DNA from: CAYRQF01 sp964615845
GTDB taxonomy: Bacteria; Patescibacteriota; Minisyncoccia; Phycocordibacterales; CSBR16-119
Assembly (NCBI GenBank): GCA_964615845.1
Contig: CAZTRC010000001.1
Location: forward strand, 1-62,164
Direction: 5' to 3'
DNA: 62,164 nt
Within the stretch, counting starts at the first letter, position 1, and the number at the start of each line of letters is the position of its first letter. Below, piece after piece: positions 15,630 to 24,483 of the stretch. Below the pieces are notes generated by a model. That model was not told the origin of the DNA. It worked only from the letters and a program-made list of their open reading frames with translations, and did not search any database. The position numbers and the translations under genes are program-made.

Positions 15630-18038
15630 CTATATTTTCATGAATTTATCCATCACCTCCTTCTCAACTTCGTCGCGCGGACGGCCGTATTTGAGGAATG
15701 AGAGTTCCTTCAGGGATTCGATGATGTCGTCATTCCCTACAGGCAAATCTTGGGTCCGGATGCTGAACGGTTTTACTGGCTGGCCATCGATGAGCATACT
15801 GATATATGCGTTTCTATTATCGAGCTTGATGATGTCAGAAACGGTAAAGACTGGATCGAGGCGCTTCGAGAGGATCTCAGCGTCTTCGGTCGAGATGCGG
15901 AAGACTGCCATCGAACCNNNNNNNNNNNNNNNNNNNNNNNNNNNNNNNNNNNNNNNNNNNNNNNNNNNNNNNNNNNNNNNNNNNNNNNNNNNNNNNNNNN
16001 NNNNNNNNNNNNNNNNNTTCCAGAATTGCTTGATGATTGGATTCTGGCAACGTTCGAGTTTCATGTCGCGGAATTTCTTGTCAGAAAGAACACGCCCGAT
16101 TTCTAGTATTGTATTTCCAGAAGCAGGATCAGACATCACAAGCCCAGCGGAGTTCTTGAAGTATTGTTCAAAGAGTGGTCCGCCGGCCGTCTTCATATCA
16201 AAGAGCTGGCTGAAGATGCCGAGGAGTTCGTTGATGACGAGAGTTTTCTGCTCCGGGCGCTCAGGATCAAATTCGAGCATGTTGAGAGCCATCGGTCGCG
16301 CGGTCGAAGCCGGATCAAAATATATGACGTCGTCGATGCGCTCTTTGGGGATATACGAGAGAATTCTCTGGATGTCCGAGCCGTGCGGGTCGATATAGCA
16401 AACGCCGTCACCGTTTTCGATGTCCTGGCGAATCATGTTCATCATGATACCCGTCTTACCGGTACCGGTCTGGCCGATGACATAAAAGTGCCGCATACGG
16501 TCAGCTTCTTGGAGGTATATATCGGTATCGACACCCCTGTGAGTATTGATACCGATTTGAATTCCTCCCGCGGACATATTGAGCGGCGCAGATGCAGAAC
16601 CAGCTTTGGATTCCTTGAGCTCTGGCGAACTGCCGCCACCAACTGGGAAGTGGATGAGGGTTGCGAGTTCTTTGAAATTTAGTGGCAGACCATCCTTTTC
16701 GCTTGGCATGCGAAACGTCACCGAATGCAAAAACTGATCGATATGTTTGTCGTCGACTTTTTCGAATTTAAGGCTGTTTGAATTCACACGGGAAAACTGC
16801 GAAAAGGCCGACTCAATATTTGAAATTATTTCTTTGGTCCGAGTTTCATTTGGCGCCGAGGCGATGATACGGATGTTTGAAACGACAATGGTCGATTTGA
16901 TCTTCTCGCTAATATTTTCGACAGCGATATCGTCGACATGCTTTTCCTTTTCTTCCCCCGTGTCACCAGCTTTCTTCGGCGCGAAGAATCCGGTAGCGAA
17001 GGCTTTGAGTTCTTGCTTGGCTTCATAGAGATTGTCGAGAGCGTTTTTGACCTTTTCACCTTTTTTGACTTTCTCGAGCACTCTTGAGAATCTCTTGATG
17101 TAATTATCCCCTGCCGGCATGATGACGAATTGGAGCGCCGCGCCTTCCTTCGTCTTGTCGAGTTTGGAAAAAGCGTTTAGGATCGCACTCATCGGATCGT
17201 GGTCGAATTCTTCGTGAGTCCGCAGCGGGAAAACTTCGTGATCGGCTAGAGACGCAACTGACGCCGCGACATAGCCTTCGGTGTTGAAGACATTGTAGTC
17301 GTTCGAAACTTCAGTCACCTTGGCATTGTGATAAAACGAGAGAATCTGCTTTTCGAGCAAAGTCTTCCTGTCTTTCGGAAGGGCTACATAGAAAATTATT
17401 TCGGGGCTATCGTGAGACACGGCGATTTCGATGGTGAAATATTGTTTGTATTTGTTTTGCTCACCGAGAGAGATAGTCTGCATGCCGGCCAAGAATTGTT
17501 CCATGGCGGTCAGGAATTCTTTGAAACTTTTTTCTTTGTCCTCCGATGGCGGCAAAGTGATTTCAAAAAGCGAGAGATTCAAAGACTTGAATTCCGGCAA
17601 ACTTTCCTTGAGACCCGGCACATCGCCGGTGGTGTGGAGGAATTGAACCAGGAAGCGGTGAAAGTCATCCTCCAAATGCGGATTCTTCATACGAGTCACA
17701 ATTTCCAGCGTGTTTTTGATGCCGTGTTCGAGAAGCATGCCGTAGAGACCTTCGATCTGACTGTCGTGAGTTTCAGGTTTTAATTTCAAAGTGAGGTTTT
17801 CGCTCTCCCCCTCCGGCAAGCGATAGTCTTCATGCAAGACATCTTTGGTGTCAACTTGCTTGTAAGCTTCTACCGTCTGGTGGGTAATTTCTTCGCGGGT
17901 CTTTTCTTGTGATGTCCCAGCCAAAGAGCGCTCGTGGCTTGCGACTTTCTCGCGCAGATAAGAGAGCTCCTCTTCGGGAGTCTTGAATTGCAAATTTTCT
18001 CTTAAATTCCCACCTTCCATTACTAAATATTGTAACAT
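15630..18038 (-). CDS. VirB4/TraG-like type IV secretion ATPase family protein, interrupted by gap
   Basis: 802 codons as drawn, including 33 unknown. The first ~500 residues are the divergent N-terminal region of this CPR-wide family. Walker A is GQTGTGKT at ~522-529, and VCYIDPHGSDIQRILSYIP and DVIYFDPASTARPMALNML follow. After the gap, GSMAVFRISTEDAEILSKRL and ISMLIDGQPVKPFSIRTQD close the motor domain. The Walker B/DEF block should lie in the gap, and family comparison suggests ~130 residues are missing, more than 100 N allow. The start is 18038 or the ATG at 18020. It probably drives DNA or pilus transport at the membrane. Confidence 0.8.
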   Translation of the reverse strand: MLQYLVMEGGNLRENLQFKTPEEELSYLREKVASHERSLAGTSQEKTREEITHQTVEAYKQVDTKDVLHEDYRLPEGESENLTLKLKPETHDSQIEGLYGMLLEHGIKNTLEIVTRMKNPHLEDDFHRFLVQFLHTTGDVPGLKESLPEFKSLNLSLFEITLPPSEDKEKSFKEFLTAMEQFLAGMQTISLGEQNKYKQYFTIEIAVSHDSPEIIFYVALPKDRKTLLEKQILSFYHNAKVTEVSNDYNVFNTEGYVAASVASLADHEVFPLRTHEEFDHDPMSAILNAFSKLDKTKEGAALQFVIMPAGDNYIKRFSRVLEKVKKGEKVKNALDNLYEAKQELKAFATGFFAPKKAGDTGEEKEKHVDDIAVENISEKIKSTIVVSNIRIIASAPNETRTKEIISNIESAFSQFSRVNSNSLKFEKVDDKHIDQFLHSVTFRMPSEKDGLPLNFKELATLIHFPVGGGSSPELKESKAGSASAPLNMSAGGIQIGINTHRGVDTDIYLQEADRMRHFYVIGQTGTGKTGIMMNMIRQDIENGDGVCYIDPHGSDIQRILSYIPKERIDDVIYFDPASTARPMALNMLEFDPERPEQKTLVINELLGIFSQLFDMKTAGGPLFEQYFKNSAGLVMSDPASGNTILEIGRVLSDKKFRDMKLERCQNPIIKQFWXXXXXXXXXXXXXXXXXXXXXXXXXXXXXXXXXXGSMAVFRISTEDAEILSKRLDPVFTVSDIIKLDNRNAYISMLIDGQPVKPFSIRTQDLPVGNDDIIESLKELSFLKYGRPRDEVEKEVMDKFMKI
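15918..16017. other. Assembly gap (100 N)
   Basis: Placeholder gap inside the VirB4-like ATPase gene. The frame is kept across it only by chance or by design, and the true distance is unknown. Confidence 0.95.
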
Positions 18039-18102
18039 CCGAGCCCCAAAAGTCGCTGTAGAAACTCAAACGTATTAGGTTTAAGGAGTTTTTTGCAAAA
18101 GA

Positions 18103-18867
18103 CTATTTAGTGAGAATGACCGGCCCTTTTTCGGTGATAGCGACAGTATGTTCAAAATGCGCGGAGATTTTGCCGTCTTTGGTGATGTAAGTGTATTCGT
18201 CATCGGTGGCGTAGACAGTACCGGTACCGAGATTTAGCATCGGTTCTATGGCAATGACCATGCCTGGCACGAGCTTCTCGCCCTTTCCCGGCTGACCATA
18301 ATTTGGCACATACGGATCTTCGTGGACGCTGTAGCCGACGCCATGACCAGAGAGAATTTTGACGATGCCATAACCAAGAGGCTTCACAAAACTTTCAACC
18401 GCGTGACCAATGTCACCCGTGGTGTTCCCCGGCTTTGCGGCTTTGACCGCGAGCTCGAGAGCTTTCTTCGTCGCTGCGATTAAATCTTTGGCCGCTTTTG
18501 AAACTTTGCCGACCGGCACGGTGATGGCGCCATCAGTGATGAGGCCGCGGTGCTTGAGTCCGAGATCGAGTGAGACGATGTCGCCCTCTTCGAGCAAGAC
18601 GTCTTTGTTTGGGATGCCGTGCACGACTTCGTCATTGATCGAGACACACAGCGCCGCCGGATACGGGTACGACACGCCTTCGGGCGTGTAGCCGAGAAAT
18701 GCGGACTTATCTCCGCCCTCTTTGATAAGTCTTTGCGCCAAGATATCAAGCGACTTGGTGGAAATTCCCGGCGCGACAACTTTCGCCACCAATTTCAAAA
18801 TCTCTGCGTGACGCCGGCCACCTTCGCGGAGAATCTCAATTTCTTCTTTTGATTTCAGCCTGATCAT
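18103..18867 (-). CDS. map: Methionine aminopeptidase, type I
   Basis: 254 aa from the ATG at 18867 (a TTG six codons earlier is less likely). It removes the initiator Met from new proteins. The metal ligands can be placed: Asp in SLDLGLKHRGLITDGA, His in LSGHGVGYSVHEDPYVPNYG, Glu in VIAIEPML and Glu in FEHTVAI. Full length. The gene begins 1 bp after the adk stop, so adk-map form an operon, as in the spc/alpha ribosomal region of many bacteria, but here without the ribosomal genes. Confidence 0.96.
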   Translation of the reverse strand: MIRLKSKEEIEILREGGRRHAEILKLVAKVVAPGISTKSLDILAQRLIKEGGDKSAFLGYTPEGVSYPYPAALCVSINDEVVHGIPNKDVLLEEGDIVSLDLGLKHRGLITDGAITVPVGKVSKAAKDLIAATKKALELAVKAAKPGNTTGDIGHAVESFVKPLGYGIVKILSGHGVGYSVHEDPYVPNYGQPGKGEKLVPGMVIAIEPMLNLGTGTVYATDDEYTYITKDGKISAHFEHTVAITEKGPVILTK

Positions 18868-18868
18868 T

Positions 18869-19459
18869 TTATTGGACACTCTCAACTTTGCTTATGAGTT
18901 CCTTGTGGACTTCTTCGACAGTCTGTTCGCCGTTGATTTCAAAAAAGTTATAGTCTTTGTTGTCGTAGAAATACGCCATGGCCGGAAGAACATTCCATTC
19001 AAACCATGAAAGGCGACTCTTGATGTATTCGTCCGAGTCATCTCCTCGCCCTCGGCTCTTGAGCCGCTCGAAAGACCAAGCATCACTCGTTTTGATATAA
19101 AAAACAATCGGCTTTTGTAATTTGAAGAATTTGATAGCTGAATCAAGCACCGGCGCTTCGTCCGGCCGACGGCAAAGACCATCGAGGATAAGATCACGCT
19201 TGCCGTCAAACTTGTTCACCATGTCCGTCGTCCAAAGCCAGATTGGTAAAAAGACAGGCATAAGGCCTCCGGTCGACATGACTTCTTTGGTCAACTGGGC
19301 CGAATAATTCGACTGGTCGGTAAAATTCCGGAACTTTTGTCCGGTCTCAATGTATATCGGCTCGAGGCCTTTTTGGTCTTGCAGGTACTTCTTAAGCATT
19401 TCGGCCTGGGTACCTTTGCCCGAGCCCGAGCGTCCAAAGAAGATGAATGTTTGTTGCAT
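18869..19459 (-). CDS. adk: Adenylate kinase / nucleoside monophosphate kinase
   Basis: 196 aa. P-loop FFGRSGSGKGTQAEMLKKYL at ~7-26; the NMP-binding region has ETGQKFRNF, and LILDGLCRRPDEA replaces the usual DGFPR-type motif (DGLCRRP). The LID is short (RLKSRGRGDDSDEYIKSRL) with no zinc Cys. It interconverts AMP, ADP and ATP in the cytoplasm. The unusual LEPIYIETGQ start of the NMP domain is common in CPR adenylate-kinase-like proteins, so substrate preference is not certain. Confidence 0.85.
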   Translation of the reverse strand: MQQTFIFFGRSGSGKGTQAEMLKKYLQDQKGLEPIYIETGQKFRNFTDQSNYSAQLTKEVMSTGGLMPVFLPIWLWTTDMVNKFDGKRDLILDGLCRRPDEAPVLDSAIKFFKLQKPIVFYIKTSDAWSFERLKSRGRGDDSDEYIKSRLSWFEWNVLPAMAYFYDNKDYNFFEINGEQTVEEVHKELISKVESVQ

Positions 19460-19513
19460 AGGCTTGATTATAGCTTAAAAATTATTATTGAACAGTTTTT
19501 CTCTATTACTTTT
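19460..19513. other. AT-rich upstream region of adk
   Basis: A 54-bp AT-rich stretch before adk that presumably holds its promoter. No clear -35/-10 pair can be picked out. Confidence 0.3.
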
Positions 19514-19682
19514 GCCTTGAAGCAAAAGTAACCAAAAATTCAAGGCCTGAGGAAAAATAGCCGGTAAAAAATCCATTTTTAGCCAAAAAGATCCGTAGAC
19601 TCAGAAAGGGTTACCTTTCCTCAAACAGTACGGACTTTTAAGGCAAAATGGATTTTTTACTGTGCGGATTTTTCCTGCGGCC
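19514..19682. repeat. Nested inverted repeats F1 upstream of adk
   Basis: First, a small hairpin with arms GCCTTGAA (19514-19521) and TTCAAGGC (19539-19546). Overlapping it, a long one from 19544 to 19682: GTAAAAAATCCATTTT (19564-19579) pairs perfectly with 19645-19660, and outer blocks GGCC and AGGAAAAAT / ATTTTTCCT extend it. The loop holds ATCCGTAGACTCAG and AAAGG/CCTTT. It lies between rpsR (downstream end) and adk and contains no gene. Confidence 0.65.
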
Positions 19683-19689
19683 ATGACGG

Positions 19690-19823
19690 AGCGGAGCAAA
19701 ATATATCAGGAAAAGACAATACGGAGCAAAACCGGCCCATCAAGGCCGGTTTTGCGAGTCTTTAGCGGCCGGCGTTTACAGCCGGAACGCGCGTCTTTCC
19801 CTGATATATTTTGCGGAGCGCTA
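19690..19823. repeat. Long hairpin element F2 directly after rpsR stop
   Basis: Left edge GCGGAGC then arm AAAATATATCAGG (19698-19710), complementary to 19800-19812, then right edge GCGGAGCGCTA, whose CTA is the rpsR stop read on the minus strand. Inside is a second perfect hairpin, CAAAACCGGCC...GGCCGGTTTTG (19727-19754). The edge motifs are shared with elements B, D and, in part, C and E. Confidence 0.7.
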
Positions 19824-20018
19824 TTCAGCGACGAATGGCAAGAGGGCCATAAGTCTCGCTCGTTTGACCGCCAAAGAAACTTTCTTTTGGTTCTTGCTTG
19901 AGAGCTTGGTCTTTCGCTTGTTCATGATGCGGCCGGAGGCATCCAAGAATTGCTTCAAGATGTTCGTGTCTTTGTAGTCGACGTGTTTGATATTGTTTGA
20001 AGAAAAATAATCTTGCAT
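19821..20018 (-). CDS. rpsR: 30S ribosomal protein bS18
   Basis: 65 aa. Small-subunit protein that binds next to bS6. The family core is clear: IKHVDYKDTNILKQFLDASG (residues ~10-29) and RKTKLSSKNQKKVSLAVKRA with the final LMALLPF. It is short at the N terminus, as in other reduced genomes. Order rpsF-ssb-rpsR is kept, but rplI (bL9), the usual next gene, is absent. The TAG stop is embedded in hairpin F2. Confidence 0.95.
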   Translation of the reverse strand: MQDYFSSNNIKHVDYKDTNILKQFLDASGRIMNKRKTKLSSKNQKKVSLAVKRARLMALLPFVAE

Positions 20019-20037
20019 AAATTTGTGTGATTAATAA

Positions 20038-20496
20038 TTAGAACGGAATATCTTCGGGATTGATATCGTCTTCCGGATATTCGATGGTCTCGAGTTCCGG
20101 AGATTTCATTTCTTTCGGTTCGCTTTGAGCTGGAGCCTTGTCGCCACCAGAATATCCCCCAGCACCCTGGCCGGCTCTCGGACCGAACTGTACCGTATCA
20201 GCGACGATTTCAGTGCGATACTTCTTGCCGCCATCGGCATCCCAGCTGCGGGTCTGCATTCGGCCTTCGACGAGGATAGAGCTCCCCTTTTTCATGTACT
20301 GCGCGACTGTCTCGGCCGTGCGTCCGAAGACGACGACGTTGTGAAAGTCGGTGGACTCTTGTTTGCCTTTTTCTTTGTCGAACCAAACTCTGTTGGTCGC
20401 GACACTGAAATTGCAGACTTTGATTCCCGACGGCAGAGATTTCATTTCCGGATCCCTGGTCAGGTTTCCGATGATCATGGCTTTGTTTAGATACAT
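20038..20496 (-). CDS. ssb: Single-stranded DNA-binding protein
   Basis: 152 aa. OB fold at ~1-105: MYLNKAMIIGNLTRDPEMKS, FSVATNRVW, STDFHNVVVFGRTAETVAQY, ILVEGRMQTRSWDADGGKKY. A flexible Gly/Pro/Glu tail ends in DDINPEDIPF, the acidic tip that docks repair and replication partners. It binds ssDNA as a tetramer during replication and repair. It sits between rpsF and rpsR, the classical arrangement. Confidence 0.96.
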   Translation of the reverse strand: MYLNKAMIIGNLTRDPEMKSLPSGIKVCNFSVATNRVWFDKEKGKQESTDFHNVVVFGRTAETVAQYMKKGSSILVEGRMQTRSWDADGGKKYRTEIVADTVQFGPRAGQGAGGYSGGDKAPAQSEPKEMKSPELETIEYPEDDINPEDIPF

Positions 20497-20540
20497 ATGG
20501 GTTAGAAGTTAGATGATAATACTAAGCCAATTGTAAAGAA

Positions 20541-21032
20541 CTATTTTGTCTCTGGCAAGTCGAGAGCGGCCACGTCAGCTTCGATCATTTCGTCGATTTT
20601 CTTGTCGACAGCTACTTCGTCCATCGGTGCGATTGTCTCGGATTCTGGAGCAGATCGGCGAGGCATGCCTCGAGTCGCGAGCTTTGGAGTCGCCAAAGTG
20701 CTCTCGCGGACGGTGCGGATGAGGATGTAGCGGAGAATCGAGAGATTCTTGTCGACAGTCGCTTTGAATTCTTCCAAAAGCGCTGGATCAAGGTCGAACT
20801 TCATCCAACCGAAGAATGAATTTCGAAACTTTCTGTTTTTGTTTTCAATTTCTTTGACGACATCGTAAGATAGAGCCATGGCGACAGGATACTGATCGGC
20901 AATGACCGACGCGCCCATCTTGGACAACGTGCCCTTGATGCCTTCGACGAACTTCGCGAGTTCCTCTTCTGAAAGATTCGGCATGGCATGATAGCCAAGC
21001 TCGTAGATCTTTTTGTTTGCTGTTTCTTCCAT
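20541..21032 (-). CDS. rpsF: 30S ribosomal protein bS6
   Basis: 163 aa, longer than the ~95-135 aa norm. The core (KIYELGYHAMPNLSEEELAK; GTLSKMGASVIADQYPVAMA; NRKFRNSFFGWMKFDLDPAL; LSILRYILIRTVRE) gives the S6 fold, while the C-terminal ~50 residues are an acidic extension (ESETIAPMDEVAVDKKID...). First gene of the rpsF-ssb-rpsR operon. It pairs with bS18 on the ribosome platform. Confidence 0.92.
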   Translation of the reverse strand: MEETANKKIYELGYHAMPNLSEEELAKFVEGIKGTLSKMGASVIADQYPVAMALSYDVVKEIENKNRKFRNSFFGWMKFDLDPALLEEFKATVDKNLSILRYILIRTVRESTLATPKLATRGMPRRSAPESETIAPMDEVAVDKKIDEMIEADVAALDLPETK

Positions 21033-21056
21033 AATTTCTATTTTATTAATAAATTT

Positions 21057-21173
21057 CTAAATTTTGATAAACCCGCCTTCGCCAAGGCTACGGCGGGCAA
21101 AGAAAAAACGCTCGTTATCGGACCAAGCGACGGCCTGTGATTTCAAGGCAGTCGAACGAAACGCTGAAGACAT
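21057..21173 (-). other. Possible 38-aa reading frame carrying a CCCGCC/GGCGGG hairpin
   Basis: Between rpsF and tatD a short minus-strand frame runs from the ATG at 21173 (MSSAFRSTALKSQAVAWSD...) to a TAG at 21057. A hairpin CCCGCC-14-GGCGGG (21072-21097) lies inside it. I recall similar CCGCCTTCGCCAAGG-type hairpins scattered through CPR genomes, so this may be a dispersed repeat that happens to be open rather than a gene. Confidence 0.3.
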
Positions 21174-21203
21174 ACTATTACAGAAAGAGCCTTTTGGCAA
21201 GGG

Positions 21204-21986
21204 CTAAACTCTGAATAGAGTTTTTACATTTTTGAGAATTTGGAGACGGACAACTTCCGGATCTAGCCCCTTGATTTCTGCGATTTTCTTCGCCACTTCT
21301 TCCACCATCCATGGTTCGCAGGTCTGTCCCCTGTACGGCACTGGCGCGACAAACGGCGCGTCGGTTTCGGTGAGAATGCGATCAATCGGAATCATTCGAA
21401 TCACTTCATCATAATCACGAGCGAATGTGATGACGCCTGTGAACGACAAATAAAATCCGAGTTTCAGAAATCTCTCGGCAATTTCGGGAGAACCGACGAA
21501 AAAGTGAACATCTCCGCTAGGAATTTCCTCGCGGAGTTCGAGAATTTCCAAAACATCTTCGTATGCATCCATTGTCCCCTTCTGCGGACGGACATGGAGA
21601 ATGAGCGGCAAGTTGTTTGCCAAGGCAATATCAATTTGGATTTTGAAAACTTCTTTCTGCTGGTTTTTTGTTTCTGTATCGCTCGCGTCAATCCGGAAAT
21701 AATCGAGCCCGCATTCGCCAATAGCAACGACTTTGTCTTTCCGGACAAGCTCTTGGAATTTCTCCATATCAAATTCCTTTTTCCCAACATCACTTGGATG
21801 AAATCCGACAGACGCGAAAAGGTTTTCGCTTTTTTGCGCGATTTCTACAGCTTGTGCCGAGGTTTCAAGATCTGTCCCAACAGTAATCGTCCCGACTTCT
21901 TTCTCCTCGAGTATTTTTATAATTCTCTCTTTATCTTCCGAAAGCGGAGAGAGATTGAGGTGAGAATGGATGTCGAAATATTTCAT
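21204..21986 (-). CDS. tatD: TatD family metal-dependent hydrolase (DNase)
   Basis: 260 aa. The metal site can be traced: DIHSHLN at the N terminus, GECGLDYFRID with its Glu near 92, LILHVRPQ (His), ...VGSPEIAERF, and ILTETDAPFVAP near 210. A 3'-5' DNase/RNase role in nucleic-acid turnover is typical of the family. It lies 1 bp from metG, a pairing seen in many bacteria. Confidence 0.92.
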   Translation of the reverse strand: MKYFDIHSHLNLSPLSEDKERIIKILEEKEVGTITVGTDLETSAQAVEIAQKSENLFASVGFHPSDVGKKEFDMEKFQELVRKDKVVAIGECGLDYFRIDASDTETKNQQKEVFKIQIDIALANNLPLILHVRPQKGTMDAYEDVLEILELREEIPSGDVHFFVGSPEIAERFLKLGFYLSFTGVITFARDYDEVIRMIPIDRILTETDAPFVAPVPYRGQTCEPWMVEEVAKKIAEIKGLDPEVVRLQILKNVKTLFRV

Positions 21987-21987
21987 A

Positions 21988-23409
21988 CTAGTCTTTGCGC
22001 AAGAAAAGAGGCTTTTCCGGTTTTTTGTTTTCTCGAATTAGTTTCTCTAGATTGTCAGCCGTTTCAGGCATAAATGGTTTTAAAGAAACGGCAATTTCCG
22101 CAAGTCGTGTAACACAATTTATTATTAGAGCTTTCCCCTTCTCTAGATCTTCTTTTACAACCGAAAATGGCTTCTCGGCATTTATATATCTATCGAGATC
22201 AGAAATCTTTTCCCAGACAGCACTCACAGTTTTCTGAATATCAAATCCTTCAATCTCTCCAACGTACACAGGCATGCCAGAAAGCGGTTCAATATATTTC
22301 TCGGAAAGAGTAAGGGTTCGGCTGGCAAGATTGCCGAGCCCATTAGCAAGACTGGCGTTGTAGGACTCTTTAAAACGCTCAATTGTAAACGGACTGTCTT
22401 CAAAACTAGAAATTTCTTTCAAGAGAAACAGTCGTAGCGCATCAGTTCCATATTCCTCAGCAATCACAAGAGGGTCGACAACATTTCCGAGCGTTTTCGA
22501 CATTTTGACACCGCCATCAGCTGTAATGTGGCCATTCACAACAATCTTGTTTGTGTTTGGAAGTCCGGCAGCCATAAGCATCGCCTGCCAGATCACGCCC
22601 TGGAATCTAGTGTTGTCTTTCCCGCAATACTGGACAGGGTTTCCGTTGACCCAGTATTTTTCAAAAGTAGTCTGGTCTTCGGGCCACCCGAGCGTCGAGA
22701 TATAGTTCGAAAGTGCATCAAACCACACATACATGACATGATTTGCATCGCCAGGGACAGAAACACCCCAAGACATTTTTTCTTTCATTCTAGATATCGA
22801 AAAGTCCTGAAGACCTCTTTCTGTAAATGCTTTTATTTCATTAAACCTAAATGCCGGCACGATGAACTGCGGATTTTTGTTGTAGAAATCAAGCAATTTA
22901 TCTTGGAGGGCTGAGAGTTTAAAAAAGTAATTCTCTTCATTTATTATTTCAATCGAGGTACCGGGATGGTCTGGGCACTCTCCATTTACAAGCTCTGAGT
23001 CAGTTTTTTCAGATTCGCATCCGACACAATATTTAGCCTGATAGTTTTTTTTATAAATGTATCCGTTATCCGCCACCCTCTTCCAAAACTCCTGAGCACC
23101 TACAATATGATGTACGTCCGTTGTACGAATGAAATGGACGTCTTTCGTAACGCCAAACGATTCAACTTGTTTTCTGAAAACTTCAAATGCGTCGTCAACA
23201 AATTTTTGCACGTCTTTGCCAGTCTCTGCCGCTTTTTTATAAATTTTCTGACCGTGCTCGTCTGTCCCGGTATTGAAAAACACGTCGTCTCCCAAAAGCT
23301 TTCTATGTCGAGCAACCACATCCGCGCGAACAAACTCGAGCGCATGCCCCATATGAAGTGGCGCATTTACATACGGAAGCGTGGTTGTGATATAAACCGG
23401 TTTACTCAT
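21988..23409 (-). CDS. metG: Methionyl-tRNA synthetase
   Basis: 473 aa from the ATG at 23409. An upstream in-frame extension has no ATG nearby and overlaps the neighbour. Class I enzyme charging tRNA-Met. PYVNAPLHMGHALEF holds the HIGH signature (HMGH), the zinc knuckle is YCVGCESEKTD...GECPDH, and GGVKMSKTLGNVV is the KMSKS loop. No C-terminal tRNA-binding (EMAP) domain follows. The start overlaps the AI-2E gene by 8 bp. Confidence 0.96.
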   Translation of the reverse strand: MSKPVYITTTLPYVNAPLHMGHALEFVRADVVARHRKLLGDDVFFNTGTDEHGQKIYKKAAETGKDVQKFVDDAFEVFRKQVESFGVTKDVHFIRTTDVHHIVGAQEFWKRVADNGYIYKKNYQAKYCVGCESEKTDSELVNGECPDHPGTSIEIINEENYFFKLSALQDKLLDFYNKNPQFIVPAFRFNEIKAFTERGLQDFSISRMKEKMSWGVSVPGDANHVMYVWFDALSNYISTLGWPEDQTTFEKYWVNGNPVQYCGKDNTRFQGVIWQAMLMAAGLPNTNKIVVNGHITADGGVKMSKTLGNVVDPLVIAEEYGTDALRLFLLKEISSFEDSPFTIERFKESYNASLANGLGNLASRTLTLSEKYIEPLSGMPVYVGEIEGFDIQKTVSAVWEKISDLDRYINAEKPFSVVKEDLEKGKALIINCVTRLAEIAVSLKPFMPETADNLEKLIRENKKPEKPLFLRKD

Positions 23410-24451
23410 TTTGCAGGGCCAAAAGGCGTCTCTTCTCAAGATCGTTAATGTATTCAATCACCGTCACCGCGACCGGCACGGACAAGAGAAGTCCCCAGAA
23501 TCCGGCAAGCGTGAGTCCGATCAAAACCGACAAGATGACGATAAGCGGAGAGACGCCGGTAACTTTGTTCACCACTAAAGGCGCGATGAGGTAGCCTTCG
23601 AGTTGCTGAATGATGATATAGAGCGCGAGGACCATGAGAGCGAGAGATAGACCTCCGCCGGCAAAGGCGAGCGTCACCGCTGGTACGGCCGCGAGGAATA
23701 TGCCGAAAGGAATGAGCTCGAATACGGCCGCGACGACTGAGAGAAGTATGGCATTGCGGACGCCAAGAAGTGTGAGGCCGAGGAACGTCAGGAGGCCGAC
23801 GACGACACCCAAAACCATTTGACCCTGGAGCCAAAGCGCGATTTTTCTCTGAGACCTTTTCCAAACATCAATGACATAGGCTTCTTTGTGGATCGGCGCG
23901 ATGATCCGGAGGAATGATTCGATACCGTCTCTTGAAACGGACATGTAAAAAGAAATGATGACCACGAGCGCGACGTTGGCCACGCCCCCAAAAAGCGTCG
24001 ATACGGTATTACCAAAGCCGGATGCCAAAATACCCAAGATAGACTTAGCGCCCTCTACCAAGTCGGGTGTTTCCAAATTCTGCCCTACCGTTGCAACAGT
24101 TTCACCAAACGGCGTGCCGACTGGTAAGTATTGTTCGATAACCGGGAGAATATTCGAAATTTCAGTAATGAGAACCGGTAGGAAGAAATAGAAAACGGCG
24201 GCAAAGACCAAGAGGGTCAAAAGATACATGAGCACCACCGACAACACGCGATTGAGACCAAGCCTTACTTTGACTTTTTCAGCGGCGGTGCGGATGAATG
24301 AAGCCAACACGACCGAAGTCAGAACTACAAAAACGATATTTTGGAGTTTGAAAAGCGCAAAGACGATCAGGCCTAAAATGACGATATTGAAAATCGTCTT
24401 TTGGCTGATGTTTATGGTGAAGGTCTTGTCTTTCGGCTCCAGTGGTTCCAT
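23402..24451 (-). CDS. AI-2E family transporter (PerM-like membrane protein)
   Basis: 349 aa with about eight membrane segments in the PerM/AI-2E layout: a first pair (IFNIVILGLIVFALFKLQNI, VLSVVLMYLLTLLVFAAVFY), a long extracellular or membrane-proximal domain (~85-150), then a C-terminal bundle with GVRNAILLSVVAAVFELIPF and GVSPLIVILSVLIGLTLAGF. Family members export autoinducer-2 or act as Na+/H+ antiporters. Neither can be chosen from sequence. It overlaps metG by 8 bp. Confidence 0.85.
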   Translation of the reverse strand: MEPLEPKDKTFTINISQKTIFNIVILGLIVFALFKLQNIVFVVLTSVVLASFIRTAAEKVKVRLGLNRVLSVVLMYLLTLLVFAAVFYFFLPVLITEISNILPVIEQYLPVGTPFGETVATVGQNLETPDLVEGAKSILGILASGFGNTVSTLFGGVANVALVVIISFYMSVSRDGIESFLRIIAPIHKEAYVIDVWKRSQRKIALWLQGQMVLGVVVGLLTFLGLTLLGVRNAILLSVVAAVFELIPFGIFLAAVPAVTLAFAGGGLSLALMVLALYIIIQQLEGYLIAPLVVNKVTGVSPLIVILSVLIGLTLAGFWGLLLSVPVAVTVIEYINDLEKRRLLALQNE

Positions 24452-24483
24452 GCCAACAATATAGCAATTTTTTGGGCCCGTGG

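Noticed and set aside
19827..19860. Tandem-like pattern considered as a CRISPR repeat
   Set aside because: No regularly spaced direct repeats with unique spacers are present here or elsewhere; the repeats in the window are inverted or coding.
23410..23457. N-terminal extension of metG upstream of 23409
   Set aside because: It overlaps the AI-2E gene, its start is not needed for homology, and MSKPVYITTTLPYVN is the normal MetRS start.
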